A stretch of 37,126 nucleotides of DNA from Lachnospiraceae bacterium (GCA_029062885.1 JAIDPH010000174.1:1-37126), one strand, 5' to 3'. Shown: positions 11,000 through 21,083, numbered from the stretch's first letter. The notes: generated by a model not told the origin, from the letters alone. Numbers and translations are program-made.

Positions 11000-11905
11000 T
11001 TGTTTGAGTGGAATGAGACAGTACAGAAAATGATATATTGGATAGAAGCGCATTTGACGGAAAATCCTTCTCTTTTGGAAATGTCAAATGAAATTGGGTA
11101 TTCGCCATATTATTGCTCCAATCGTTTTCATGAAATAGTAGGAATGACTTTAAAGAGCTATATTGCCGGCAGACGGCTTGCCATGGCTGCTTTGGAAATC
11201 CGGGATACAGATGCCCGTATTCTCGATATAGCTATAAAGTATGGATATTCTTCACAGGAGGCTCTGACGAGGGCTTTTATGAGTGCTTTCGGATGTACAC
11301 CGGCTGCATATCGGAAAAATCCCGTTCCTATTGCTCTTTCTAACTTAAAGGTCGTTTTTTTCCCTGAACATTATATGAGTAAAGGAGAACCTACTATGAG
11401 TAAGACATTATTGACAGAAGCACATGTTCGTGTAGAGCATATTCCAGCACATAAATATGTGGGTATTTGGGATATTAATGCCACCGATTATGGTAATTTT
11501 TGGAGCAAACGCGATTGCGACAATATTTGCGGCACAATAGACAGTATGAGTCATGTTTCACATCCGATTGTTACTTGTCATACGGCAGGCTGGTTTTATG
11601 AAAATGGTAAAAAAGGATATTTCTATGGATTCGGAGTACCGGACGATTATCAGGGCGCCATTCCGGAAGGGTTTGAAATCAGGGAACTGCCTGCCAGTGA
11701 CTATCTGGTTTTCTTTCACCCACCTTTTGATTATCTGAAGGACTGTGGAGAGGTAATGGGAAGAGTCGAAGAGCTGGCATGGAATTATGATCCCAAAACT
11801 AACGGATATGAGTGGAATGAGGATGTCTGTCAGGATTATCAGCGTCATTATCCGGAAGTAATTGGCTATGAGGTGCTACGTCCCGTACGAAAAATAAAGT
11901 CCTAA
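11000..11905 (+). CDS. AraC-family transcriptional regulator with GyrI-like effector-binding domain
   Basis: N-terminal double HTH (SNEIGYSPYYCSNRFHEIVGMTLKSYI...YGYSSQEALTRAFMSAFGCTPAAYRK) plus C-terminal GyrI-like region; TTG start after GGGAGGAAAAAGAA. Confidence 0.88.
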   Translation: MFEWNETVQKMIYWIEAHLTENPSLLEMSNEIGYSPYYCSNRFHEIVGMTLKSYIAGRRLAMAALEIRDTDARILDIAIKYGYSSQEALTRAFMSAFGCTPAAYRKNPVPIALSNLKVVFFPEHYMSKGEPTMSKTLLTEAHVRVEHIPAHKYVGIWDINATDYGNFWSKRDCDNICGTIDSMSHVSHPIVTCHTAGWFYENGKKGYFYGFGVPDDYQGAIPEGFEIRELPASDYLVFFHPPFDYLKDCGEVMGRVEELAWNYDPKTNGYEWNEDVCQDYQRHYPEVIGYEVLRPVRKIKS

Positions 11906-11913
11906 GATGTAAT

Positions 11914-11987
11914 TAATATTAGTTCTATATTTTAAAGAATTATGGCAAATTTGGAATTGAAATCCAAATTTGCCATAAACTAATATT
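11914..11987. terminator. Strong hairpin between convergent genes
   Basis: TATGGCAAATTTGGA (11941-11955)/TCCAAATTTGCCATA (11963-11977), with outer arms AATATTAGTT (11915-11924)/AACTAATATT (11978-11987). Confidence 0.65.
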
Positions 11988-12038
11988 GATTAATTTTTCA
12001 TTGGTGATTCAGCAGTAAAAACTTTGATGCTGCTTAAT

Positions 12039-13085
12039 CTATTTTAACTGGATAATAAAGCTCATGTCTTCTCTGAGTGTTTCAGTTCCCTCAACAAATG
12101 TTCCTTCCTCATTGTATCCTCCCTCAAATGGGATTAATGTTATATAATCAGAGGAACTGTCAAAGTTCTGAATTTCAAATTCTTGTTCATATTCCCATAA
12201 GCCGGTTTCTTCATTAAAGACTTTCGGGCTGCAGGAGGAATTCATACGCAAATCCCTCGGAGCATACCGGATGCCGTTGCTGTCTTCATAGAAGTATTCC
12301 GGCATATATACAATTTCTAAAGCTTCCTCATTGTAAACGGTCCATTTCAGCCGGAAACTTACCTTTGATGGAGCAACAATCAAATCGCATATTTCCACTT
12401 TGCCGTATGACAGCTCCATAAGTTGATTAGCTGCCGTACCTGCTCCGCTCAGCTTGTCGGATTTGATTGTAAATGTAAAGTCCTGCTTTGAATTATCCGC
12501 CATATAAACCTTCACCGTAACTTCCAGACTCTCCGGTGTAGTAACTGACAGACCGCTGTCCATAATGGTAACTTCACACTGATAAACACCGCTGCCTTCC
12601 TCTGTCTCTACTACATATTCCAGCCGGTTATCCATACCGTTGATATAGACATGGTCTCCGAATTCCAATGTTGCCAGCTCTGCACCGGGTTTAGCCCAGA
12701 ACATAAGCGTCGCTCCGTCATAATATGCGTCTGTTACGGTAAAAAGCGGATTCTCGTCATAGCTTTTTTCTGTATTGTCTTGAAATACAGGAGTCTGTAT
12801 TTGAATGGCATCGGGATTATCATTAGCGTTAATCAGCTGTTTTTCAGCTCTTGGTCCGTTTATTCCCAGTTCTGACAGCCACTGTTGAACACGGGGAAGT
12901 TCCGCCGCCGCTACAGTACCGCAGATTAGTGTCAGACATGCTGCGACAGGAATCACAATCTTAGAGAGATGAAAATTCCTTATTTTTCCTGTGGTATGTT
13001 CCGCTACGGCATTATTTACACATTGCCGAAAGCTCTCGGGTGTGCGTGGGAATTCTTTTTCCAATTCTTCACGAAATGATTTCAT
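12039..13085 (-). CDS. Anti-sigma-factor-like membrane protein (DUF4179-type)
   Basis: Short cytoplasmic N-terminus, one TM (IVIPVAACLTLICGTVAAAE), large extracellular beta-rich domain; overlaps the ECF sigma gene. Confidence 0.75.
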   Translation of the reverse strand: MKSFREELEKEFPRTPESFRQCVNNAVAEHTTGKIRNFHLSKIVIPVAACLTLICGTVAAAELPRVQQWLSELGINGPRAEKQLINANDNPDAIQIQTPVFQDNTEKSYDENPLFTVTDAYYDGATLMFWAKPGAELATLEFGDHVYINGMDNRLEYVVETEEGSGVYQCEVTIMDSGLSVTTPESLEVTVKVYMADNSKQDFTFTIKSDKLSGAGTAANQLMELSYGKVEICDLIVAPSKVSFRLKWTVYNEEALEIVYMPEYFYEDSNGIRYAPRDLRMNSSCSPKVFNEETGLWEYEQEFEIQNFDSSSDYITLIPFEGGYNEEGTFVEGTETLREDMSFIIQLK

Positions 13086-13554
13086 AAGCGTTTTCCTCCT
13101 CTAAAATGGATTTCAGTAATTTACGTCCTCTGCTCATGCGGCTTTTCACCGTTCCTTCACCCGCGCGCATGATTCGGGCAATCTCTTTTACGGAATAGCC
13201 TTCCAGATAATAAAGTACAATGGTTAGGCGATACTCCTTTTTCAAACGTAACAAAGCTTTATACAGCTCTGAATAGTCCTCCGTTTCATATTCCTGTTCC
13301 GGCTCGTAGTCTGACAACGGTACTAATTTTTTCTGCTTTCTTAAAATATTGTAGCATTCGTTGATGAGTATCCGCGTGAGCCATGTCTTGGCATATTGTT
13401 CCTGTTTAAGAGTATGCAGTTTCGCAAAAGCTGTGGCTATCGCTTCCTGCACGGCATCCTCACAGTCAGCGTCACTTTGTAAGATAGACTTGGAAATATG
13501 ATAGAGGCTGTCCGTCGCGTCCAGCACAATCTTTGCAAATACATTTTTGTTCAT
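13069..13554 (-). CDS. ECF-type RNA polymerase sigma factor
   Basis: Sigma region 2 (DCEDAVQEAIATAFAKLHTLKQEQYAKTWLTRILINECYNILRK) and region 4 (LYYLEGYSVKEIARIMRAGEGTVKSRMSRGRKLLK); ATG 13554. Confidence 0.92.
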   Translation of the reverse strand: MNKNVFAKIVLDATDSLYHISKSILQSDADCEDAVQEAIATAFAKLHTLKQEQYAKTWLTRILINECYNILRKQKKLVPLSDYEPEQEYETEDYSELYKALLRLKKEYRLTIVLYYLEGYSVKEIARIMRAGEGTVKSRMSRGRKLLKSILEEENAYEIIS

Positions 13555-13771
13555 ACTGTTCTCCTCCTCTCTGCTAATTAGAGGAATCAAATGCGAAAAA
13601 GGTTGCAGATGAGGTTCAATATTTATTTTTGCCGTTTTGGTTGATATTGTCAAAGGGAAAGTCAAAAGTAGTTGCAGTATTTTTGCTGATTAAGTATACT
13701 GTATATACCAAATTTGTCGGAGTGACAGGTTTTCAGTATTTTAGGAAATGATTAATTAGTGGTGGTTTACA

Positions 13772-14350
13772 ATGAATATTTTGTGTGAGCTTTTTTTAAC
13801 GTTTGCTCAAATCGGTCTGTTTACATTTGGTGGTGGTTACGCAATGATTTCTATTATTGAAAATATTTGTGTAGAAAAGAAGAAATGGATTTCGCATGAT
13901 GATATGATGAATGTTACGGTAATTGCGGAATCTACCCCCGGTCCGATTTCAATTAACTGTGCTACTTTTGTGGGATTCAGACAAGCGGGTATATGCGGTG
14001 CATTGGCTGCCACGTTAGGAGTAGTGATTCCCTCTTTTGTTATAATTTTTGCAATATCAATGTTTTTGGATAATTTCCTAAAAATTTCAATAATTGCTAA
14101 TGCTTTTCAGGGTATAAAAATTGCAGTCGGAATTTTGATTTTGAACGCAGCTTATAACATGCTCAAGAAAATGCAAAGAGGAATTTTAGCAAATATTTTT
14201 GTGATTTGTTCCTTTTCTGCTATGTTTTTTACTAATATTTTCTCGTGGAGATTCTCATCTATTAGTTTAATGTTTATAGCTGCGATAATCAGCCTTTCTG
14301 TATTTGCCATAATAGATATGACAAAGTCGAAGGGCGGTGTAGGAAAATGA
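13772..14350 (+). CDS. Chromate transporter, short-chain (half 1)
   Basis: TFGGGYAMISII...STPGPISINCATFVGFRQAG: ChrA half-domain motif. Confidence 0.9.
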   Translation: MNILCELFLTFAQIGLFTFGGGYAMISIIENICVEKKKWISHDDMMNVTVIAESTPGPISINCATFVGFRQAGICGALAATLGVVIPSFVIIFAISMFLDNFLKISIIANAFQGIKIAVGILILNAAYNMLKKMQRGILANIFVICSFSAMFFTNIFSWRFSSISLMFIAAIISLSVFAIIDMTKSKGGVGK

Positions 14351-14907
14351 TTTATCTTGAGTTGATTTTGGGTTTTCTTCATGTCGGCTGTTTTTCTTTT
14401 GGCGGTGCATATGGAGCTATTCCACTTATCAGGGATATTGTACTTTCTTATGGCTGGATGAACGATGAAACACTGACATACATGATTGCAATCAGTGAAA
14501 GCACGCCCGGTCCTATCATGGTTAATCTTGCCACTTATATTGGAAGCAGCCAAGCCGGTTTTTTAGGAGCTGTGCTGGCGACACTGTCAGTTATATCGCC
14601 TTCGTTTATTATAATGCTGCTTGTTATGGCAGTGCTTAAAACTCTGCAAAAAAATAAGTATGTGCAGGCTGTGATGAGAGGACTAAAGTCTTGTATAATC
14701 GGAATTATTCTTGCTACAGGCGTTTATATGACAATCAACAATTGCTTTTCTTTTGCAGAAAGTGCTTCTGTAAATATTCGTGCAATTATTATTGCAGTTT
14801 TATTGATTACAGTTATGTTTGGGGCGAAAATAATAAAAAAGAGAATTTCTTCAATTATGTTAATTGTCATATCAGCCTGCTTAGGAATTGTAATTTATGG
14901 AATTTAG
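14347..14907 (+). CDS. Chromate transporter, short-chain (half 2)
   Basis: SFGGAYGAIPLI...STPGPIMVNLATYIGSSQAG; overlaps the first half by ATGA. Confidence 0.9.
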   Translation: MIYLELILGFLHVGCFSFGGAYGAIPLIRDIVLSYGWMNDETLTYMIAISESTPGPIMVNLATYIGSSQAGFLGAVLATLSVISPSFIIMLLVMAVLKTLQKNKYVQAVMRGLKSCIIGIILATGVYMTINNCFSFAESASVNIRAIIIAVLLITVMFGAKIIKKRISSIMLIVISACLGIVIYGI

Positions 14908-14920
14908 TGAGGCGGAAATT

Positions 14921-15331
14921 ATGAATGTAATAAAATGTGCGTTAAAAGATGTAGGAACATTAGCAATATTAAATAAACAATTAATAGAAGATGAAAAAAG
15001 CGATAATCCTATGAATGTTAAGGAACTTGAAGAAAGAATGAAAAGTTTTTTAACAACTGATTATCAGGCGTATTTTTTTGAAGTTGATGATAGCATTGTT
15101 GGATATGCGCTTGTGAAAACAACTTGTACGCCTTTGTATCTAAGACAATTTTTAATCGACAGAAAGTATCGGAAAAAACATTATGGAACAAATGCTTTTC
15201 ATTCTTTAATGAGATATCTTGGTGTAGAGGATATTGATATAGAGGTTTTACCATGGAATGAAGCTGGAAAATGTTTTTGGGAAAGCTGTGGTTTCAGGGA
15301 AATTAGTAGGTATATGAGATATAGTGGATAA
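14921..15331 (+). CDS. GNAT-family N-acetyltransferase
   Basis: LRQFLIDRKYRKKHYGTNAFHSLM...EAGKCFWESCGF; ATG 14921 after GAGGCGGAAATT. Confidence 0.8.
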   Translation: MNVIKCALKDVGTLAILNKQLIEDEKSDNPMNVKELEERMKSFLTTDYQAYFFEVDDSIVGYALVKTTCTPLYLRQFLIDRKYRKKHYGTNAFHSLMRYLGVEDIDIEVLPWNEAGKCFWESCGFREISRYMRYSG

Positions 15332-15379
15332 ATTAATTATGAATTGTGTGAAAAATTGACAGTAAGGAGACAATAAAAA

Positions 15380-15898
15380 ATGCAAGAAGCATTAATTATT
15401 ATTGATGTACAAAATGATTATTTCCCCGGCGGAACATGTGAACTTTGGAATGTTTATGAAGCGGAAAATAAAATTAAAATGTTAATTGAAGAAAGCCGCG
15501 CATTGGGACGTACTATTATTTATATACAACATATTAATCCATCGGATGAAACATTTTTTCTGGAGGGTACTTATGGATGTGAGATTTCAGAACGTATTAA
15601 GCCATTGCCTGAGGATAAAATAATTGTTAAATATTACCCTAATAGTTTTCTTGAAACGGAATTGGATTCTTATTTAAAAGATAAATGTATCAGGAAATTG
15701 ATTGTGTGTGGAATGATGACTCATATGTGTATTGATACTACAGTACGTGCTGCAATGGATTACGGATATGAAGTAGACCTTGTTGCCGATGCATGTGCGA
15801 CAATGGATTTGGAGATATCTGGGGAAATTATTCCGGCACAGGTTGTTCAAAAGACTTTCATTGCATCTTTAGCGGGAGTTTTTGCAAATATCATATAA
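15380..15898 (+). CDS. Isochorismatase-family cysteine hydrolase
   Basis: LIIIDVQNDYFPGG ... VCGMMTHMCIDTTVRAAMDYGYEVDLVADACAT. Confidence 0.93.
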   Translation: MQEALIIIDVQNDYFPGGTCELWNVYEAENKIKMLIEESRALGRTIIYIQHINPSDETFFLEGTYGCEISERIKPLPEDKIIVKYYPNSFLETELDSYLKDKCIRKLIVCGMMTHMCIDTTVRAAMDYGYEVDLVADACATMDLEISGEIIPAQVVQKTFIASLAGVFANII

Positions 15899-15927
15899 AA
15901 TATTCACATATCCCCCACCCCGTAAGG

Positions 15928-15956
15928 TTGAATTTATACGGCAAATCTGCTACAAT
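15928..15956 (+). promoter_or_regulatory. Putative sigma-A promoter for secA
   Basis: TTGAAT-17 bp-TACAAT. Confidence 0.55.
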
Positions 15957-16056
15957 ATAGTTTGGTATTTTCTGTAAAAAGGAAATTAAGCTGCATTTTG
16001 GCATGACTGGATTGTAATACACTGGTATGCGCGATTATGCACAGATGGGAGTAAAA

Positions 16057-18627
16057 ATGGGCGTAGTACAGAAAATTTTTGGAACACATAGTGAAAGAGA
16101 AATAAAAAGGATTAACGCTTTAGTTGATCAGATTGAATCACTCAGAGATTCAATGATGGCTTTAAGCGATGAACAATTAAAGGATAAGACAGGAGAATTT
16201 AAGAAGCGTTTAGAGGATGGCGAGACTCTGGACGATATACTTGTTGATGCGTATGCGGTAGTGAGGGAAGCAGCAAGGCGTGTACTTGGAACAGAGCATT
16301 ATCATGTACAGCTTATTGGCGGCATTATTCTTCATCAGGGGCGCATAGCCGAGATGAAAACAGGTGAAGGTAAGACGCAGACATGTTTGCTGCCGGCATA
16401 TCTGAATGCATTGGAAGGAAAAGGCGTACATGTTGTTACTGTCAATGATTATCTGGCAAAACGTGATGCGGAGTGGATGGGACAGGTTCATGAAGCTCTG
16501 GGTCTGACAGTCGGAGTCGTATTAAACAGTATGAAACCGGAGGAACGCCGGGAGGCATATAAATGTGACATTACCTATGTTACTAACAATGAACTTGGTT
16601 TTGATTATCTGCGTGACAACATGGTCATATATAAAGAGCAGCTTGTGCTCAGGGATTTGCACTACGCGATTATCGATGAGGTTGACTCCGTTCTGATTGA
16701 TGAAGCAAGAACACCTCTTATCATTTCAGGACAGAGCGGTAAATCAACTAAACTCTATGAGGCATGTGATATTCTTGCCAGACAGCTCACCCGTGGTGAA
16801 GACATGGAAGAACTGTCCAAGATGGATGCCATTATGGGTGTGGAGCGTGAAGAGACAGGCGACTTTATTGTGAATGAGAAGGATAAAGTGGTCAATCTGA
16901 CGCAGCAGGGTGTATCTAAGGTGGAGCGGTTCTTCCAGATAGAGAACCTTGCAGACCCGGAGAACATTGAAATACAGCACAATATTATTTTGGCGCTGCG
17001 TGCGCATAATTTAATGTTCCGCGATCAGGATTATGTGGTAAAAGACGATCAGGTATTGATTGTAGACGAATTTACCGGACGTATCATGCCGGGACGGCGT
17101 TACTCAGATGGTCTGCATCAGGCGATAGAAGCTAAGGAGCATGTAAAGGTCAAAAGAGAGAGCAAGACGCTTGCAACGATTACTTTCCAGAACTTCTTTA
17201 ATAAATTTGAGAAAAAAGCCGGCATGACGGGTACTGCCCTGACAGAGGAAAAGGAATTCCGCGATATCTACGGAATGGATGTTATAGAGATTCCAACGAA
17301 TAAGCCTGTTGCCAGAACAGACAGGCAGGATGCTGTATATAAGACCAGAAAGGAAAAGCTGAATGCCATTGTAGAAGCAATTATAGAGGCACATGCCAAA
17401 GACCAGCCTGTGCTGGTTGGTACGATTACGATTGAAGCTTCGGAAGAGCTGAGCGCTCTTTTGAAAAAGAGGGGAATTGATCATAAAGTATTGAATGCTA
17501 AGTTTCATGAAATGGAGGCTGAGATTGTAGCAGATGCAGGTATCCATGGCGCAGTTACGATTGCAACCAACATGGCGGGTCGTGGTACGGATATCAAACT
17601 GGATGATGAATCCAGAGCTGCAGGCGGCCTTAAGATTATCGGTACGGAGAGGCATGAGTCAAGACGTATAGATAATCAGCTCCGTGGACGTTCCGGAAGG
17701 CAGGGAGACCCCGGTGAATCGAGATTCTATATTTCTCTGGAAGATGATCTGATGAGACTTTTCGGTTCCGAGAGAATGATAGCTATGTTCAATGCGCTTG
17801 GCATTCCGGAGGGACAGGAGATAGAGCATGGCGCGCTGACAAAGGCTATTGAATCTGCGCAGAAGAAGATAGAAAACAATAACTTTGGAATCAGAAAGAA
17901 TCTGCTTGAATATGACCAGGTCATGAACGAGCAGAGGGAGATTATATATGAAGAGAGAAGACGCGTGCTCAATGGTGAAAGCATGCGGGACGCTATCTAT
18001 AAGATGATTACGGATACCGTGGAAAACTGTATCGATATATGCATCGGAGACGACAGTGATTTTGAGGATTGGAATTTCGGCGAATTAAATTCGTTGCTGC
18101 TTCCGATAATACCTCTTAAGCCTTTAAATGCGGACAGGGTTTTGAAACCGAAGAAGAACAGCTTAAAGCAGCAGTTAAAAGAAGAAGCGGTTAAGCTATA
18201 TGAAAGCAAGGAAGCGGAATTCCCTGAGCCGGAGGCTATACGTGAAATAGAACGTGTTATTTTATTGAAGGTAATTGACAGGAAATGGATGGATCATATT
18301 GATGATATGGACCAGTTGCGTCAGGGCGTTGGATTACAGGCATACGGACAGAGAGACCCACTCGTAGAGTATAAAATGAGCGGTTATGAGATGTTTGATG
18401 AAATGACACAGAATATCAAAGAAGAAACCGTTCGTCTGCTGTTCCGCGTTCGTATTGAGCAGAAAGTCGAAAGAGAGCAGGTAGCGAAGGTGACCGGAAC
18501 AAATAAGGATGATTCCGCTCCAAAAACGCCTGTTAAGCGTGCGGATTCTAAAGTATATCCTAACGACCCGTGTCCATGCGGTTCCGGGAAAAAATATAAA
18601 CAGTGCTGCGGCAGGAACAAGGCATAA
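16057..18627 (+). CDS. secA: Protein translocase subunit SecA
   Basis: [40 protein letters not shown]-terminal SEC-C zinc motif [13 protein letters not shown]; start 16057 preferred over 16027. Confidence 0.97.
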   Translation: MGVVQKIFGTHSEREIKRINALVDQIESLRDSMMALSDEQLKDKTGEFKKRLEDGETLDDILVDAYAVVREAARRVLGTEHYHVQLIGGIILHQGRIAEMKTGEGKTQTCLLPAYLNALEGKGVHVVTVNDYLAKRDAEWMGQVHEALGLTVGVVLNSMKPEERREAYKCDITYVTNNELGFDYLRDNMVIYKEQLVLRDLHYAIIDEVDSVLIDEARTPLIISGQSGKSTKLYEACDILARQLTRGEDMEELSKMDAIMGVEREETGDFIVNEKDKVVNLTQQGVSKVERFFQIENLADPENIEIQHNIILALRAHNLMFRDQDYVVKDDQVLIVDEFTGRIMPGRRYSDGLHQAIEAKEHVKVKRESKTLATITFQNFFNKFEKKAGMTGTALTEEKEFRDIYGMDVIEIPTNKPVARTDRQDAVYKTRKEKLNAIVEAIIEAHAKDQPVLVGTITIEASEELSALLKKRGIDHKVLNAKFHEMEAEIVADAGIHGAVTIATNMAGRGTDIKLDDESRAAGGLKIIGTERHESRRIDNQLRGRSGRQGDPGESRFYISLEDDLMRLFGSERMIAMFNALGIPEGQEIEHGALTKAIESAQKKIENNNFGIRKNLLEYDQVMNEQREIIYEERRRVLNGESMRDAIYKMITDTVENCIDICIGDDSDFEDWNFGELNSLLLPIIPLKPLNADRVLKPKKNSLKQQLKEEAVKLYESKEAEFPEPEAIREIERVILLKVIDRKWMDHIDDMDQLRQGVGLQAYGQRDPLVEYKMSGYEMFDEMTQNIKEETVRLLFRVRIEQKVEREQVAKVTGTNKDDSAPKTPVKRADSKVYPNDPCPCGSGKKYKQCCGRNKA

Positions 18628-18660
18628 AGATTTCTTAAATTTAGAAAGAGGGTGACGTTA

Positions 18661-19771
18661 TTGGTAGAATTAGATAATATGAAGTTTGAGCTTCAGAGTT
18701 ATGAAAGTCCATTAGCGGAAGTGAGGGATTCACTTTAACTTAGCCGCTAAGGAGAAGAGAATCGAAGAACTGGATATGGAAATGCAGGAGCCGGGATTCT
18801 GGGATGATCCGGAGAAGTCCAACCAGAAGATGAAAGAAGCCAAGAATCTTAAAGACATCGTGGATACGATGAATGGCTTAGAGAGTCAGTATGAAGATAT
18901 AATGACACTCATTGAAATGGGATATGAGGACAATGATCCTGCTATTATTCCGGATATCAGTGAGGAACTGGAAGCATTCAAAGAAACCTTTGAAACAATT
19001 AGAATCAATACACTACTGTCCGGTGAATATGATAAAAATGATGCGATTTTAAAATTGAATGCCGGAGCCGGCGGAACAGAGAGCTGTGACTGGTGCAGCA
19101 TGTTGTATCGTATGTATACCAGATGGGCGGAAAGAAAAGGCTTTGCATTGGAAGTGCTGGATTATCTGGATGGTGATGAAGCCGGGATTAAATCCGTTAC
19201 ATTTCAGATTAATGGCGTAAATGCATATGGGTATCTGAAATCCGAGAAGGGCGTGCATCGGCTGGTGCGTATTTCACCTTTTAATGCACAGGGTAAACGT
19301 CAGACTTCTTTTGTTTCATTGGATGTTATGCCGGACATTGAAGAGGATTTGGATGTAGAGATAAAAGATGAGGATATCAGGGTAGACACCTACCGAAGCA
19401 GCGGTGCGGGCGGTCAGCATATAAACAAAACTTCGTCCGCAATAAGAATTACTCATTTCCCGACAGGAATCGTGGTAACGTGTCAGAATGAGCGAAGCCA
19501 GCATATGAATAAAGATAAAGCAATGCAGATGCTTAAAGCAAAACTGTATATGCTTAAGCAGGAAGAAAATGCTGAAAAACTTTCTGATATCCGCGGAGAT
19601 GTAAAGGAAATCGGATGGGGCAATCAGATTCGCTCATATGTTATGCAGCCATATACAATGGTAAAAGATCACAGGACGAATGAAGAATCAGGCAATGTGG
19701 ATGCGGTTATGGATGGAGCGATAGACCCTTTTATAAATGCATATTTAAAATGGAAAAGTGTCGGACATTAA
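18661..19771 (+). CDS. prfB: Peptide chain release factor 2, programmed +1 frameshift (CDS = join 18661..18735, 18737..19771)
   Basis: TTG start MVELDNMKFELQSYESPLAEVRDSL, stop TAA at 18736-18738, then +1 frame NLAAKEKRIEELDMEMQEPGFWDDP...; GGQ motif in SSGAGGQHINKTSSA. Confidence 0.93.
18733..18739 (+). other. RF2 programmed frameshift site, variant CTT TAA C
   Basis: Sequence AGGGATTCA CTT TAA C; both flanking frames encode conserved RF2. Confidence 0.88.
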
Positions 19772-19791
19772 TCCGACACTTGATTTTTTTT
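19756..19791 (+). terminator. prfB intrinsic terminator overlapping its stop codon
   Basis: AAGTGTCGGA-cattaa-TCCGACACTT-ga-TTTTTTTT. Confidence 0.88.
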
Positions 19792-20505
19792 CATTAAGTC
19801 CAGAAAGAATTCTGTATAAGTTGTATCAATATATGGTGCAATCCAGAGACATGCGATTCCACACGATAACAATCCGAGCAACAGTAAGGGTATGAAACTT
19901 ACGGTCAGATAGAAGAGCCTTCCTTTGCTGCCTTTCATCAGTTTCCTGCTGGTAGATAATAATTTGCTGACAGAATATTCCGGAAAATCATGCAGCAAAT
20001 AATATGCCTGAGAATAATTAAGAAAAATCATAACTGATACTACTAAATACAGAATCATAGCCAGGCTGTAAAATAATGTAAGTATGGCATTATCCGGATA
20101 AAGCAACAACAAATAAGTGAAAATTGTTTGGGGAATCATGGAAATGTATATCCAAATGGAAAGATACAACTGAATCAATACAGCTTTATTTGGATATAGC
20201 TTAAATCCATAGAAAACATCGCTTAATGTAACAGGTTTACCGCAGACTATTTTCAAATAAAAATATTTTTCACCCGAAGTAAACAAACCCGTCAGAACAG
20301 AAATCACAAAGGAAATCACAAAATTTAGAATAATTCCATAAATTGTTTTCGTGTTCAGAAATATTGTCGAAAAAAAGGATACAAATAATGTAATCAGATT
20401 AACAATGACGCAAGCGCCGATAGCTATTCCGTATTTCCCGAACAGATGCTCTTTAGCAAAGGCTTTTAATTCTTCTGAAGATTTAAATTTATATAAGTTA
20501 TCCAT
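19768..20505 (-). CDS. DUF975-family membrane protein
   Basis: Multiple TM segments, GEKYFYLKIVCGKPVTLSDVFYGF pattern of DUF975; ATG 20505. Confidence 0.75.
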   Translation of the reverse strand: MDNLYKFKSSEELKAFAKEHLFGKYGIAIGACVIVNLITLFVSFFSTIFLNTKTIYGIILNFVISFVISVLTGLFTSGEKYFYLKIVCGKPVTLSDVFYGFKLYPNKAVLIQLYLSIWIYISMIPQTIFTYLLLLYPDNAILTLFYSLAMILYLVVSVMIFLNYSQAYYLLHDFPEYSVSKLLSTSRKLMKGSKGRLFYLTVSFIPLLLLGLLSCGIACLWIAPYIDTTYTEFFLDLMKKNQVSD

Positions 20506-20525
20506 AAAATGTACTCCAAATATTT

Positions 20526-21059
20526 TTAGCATGCAATATCAATATTCATTCCAAGATACTTGTTTGCGGCATCGGAAGACTTCATTTCCTTCTGATAAGG
20601 GTTTTCCTCGTTATAATAACGAATCTGGGTGGAAGTGGTTCCGCCTGAAACATAGGTGCGGCCGCACTCCGGACAAACAGCGGTGTGAATGGCAACATTA
20701 CATGACAGAACCTTGCCGTTGTTCTGGGCTGCTTTTTTATACGCATTGGAAACATGCTCCTGTTCATGGCTTCTAACCTTGGACGCAGCTGCGTTAGGAG
20801 AAATATGGGTCGCTGACTTGAAAGAAACATTTTCATCAGAGCCATCCTGATACTTGCGGCTGTTGCAGGTCTCGCACTCAGCCGGAGAGGATTCGCGCCC
20901 CGCCTGTTTTTTGGTTGATTGACCGGGATTACGGATTATATGTTGACCGCCGTCTTCGCTATCTGCCTGTGTTGGAACAGAACTGCCTGCATAGCCTTCA
21001 TAAGCAGCAGACGGATATATATTATATGAATTTGCCCAAGGATTGATTCCGTTTATCAT
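20526..21059 (-). CDS. Hypothetical protein with HEQEH (HEXXH-type) motif and CxxC pairs
   Basis: CETCNSRKYQDGSDENVSFKSATHISPNAAASKVRSHEQEHVSNAYKKA...CPECGRTYVSGGTT. Confidence 0.75.
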   Translation of the reverse strand: MINGINPWANSYNIYPSAAYEGYAGSSVPTQADSEDGGQHIIRNPGQSTKKQAGRESSPAECETCNSRKYQDGSDENVSFKSATHISPNAAASKVRSHEQEHVSNAYKKAAQNNGKVLSCNVAIHTAVCPECGRTYVSGGTTSTQIRYYNEENPYQKEMKSSDAANKYLGMNIDIAC

Positions 21060-21083
21060 ATATTACTCCTTTCTGAGAAAAAA

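Noticed and set aside
13555-13665. N-terminal extension of the ECF sigma ORF
   Set aside because: ATG 13554 is preceded by GAGGAGGAGAA and begins the conserved sigma region; the extension has no sigma homology.
17104-17655. 183-aa reverse ORF within secA
   Set aside because: Antisense shadow ORF of secA; Cys/Leu/Asn-rich unnatural composition.
18661-18775. prfB as a pseudogene or sequencing frameshift
   Set aside because: The break lies exactly at the conserved RF2 recoding position with an AGGGA Shine-Dalgarno-like stimulator and intact flanks, so programmed frameshifting is more likely, though TAA should be verified.
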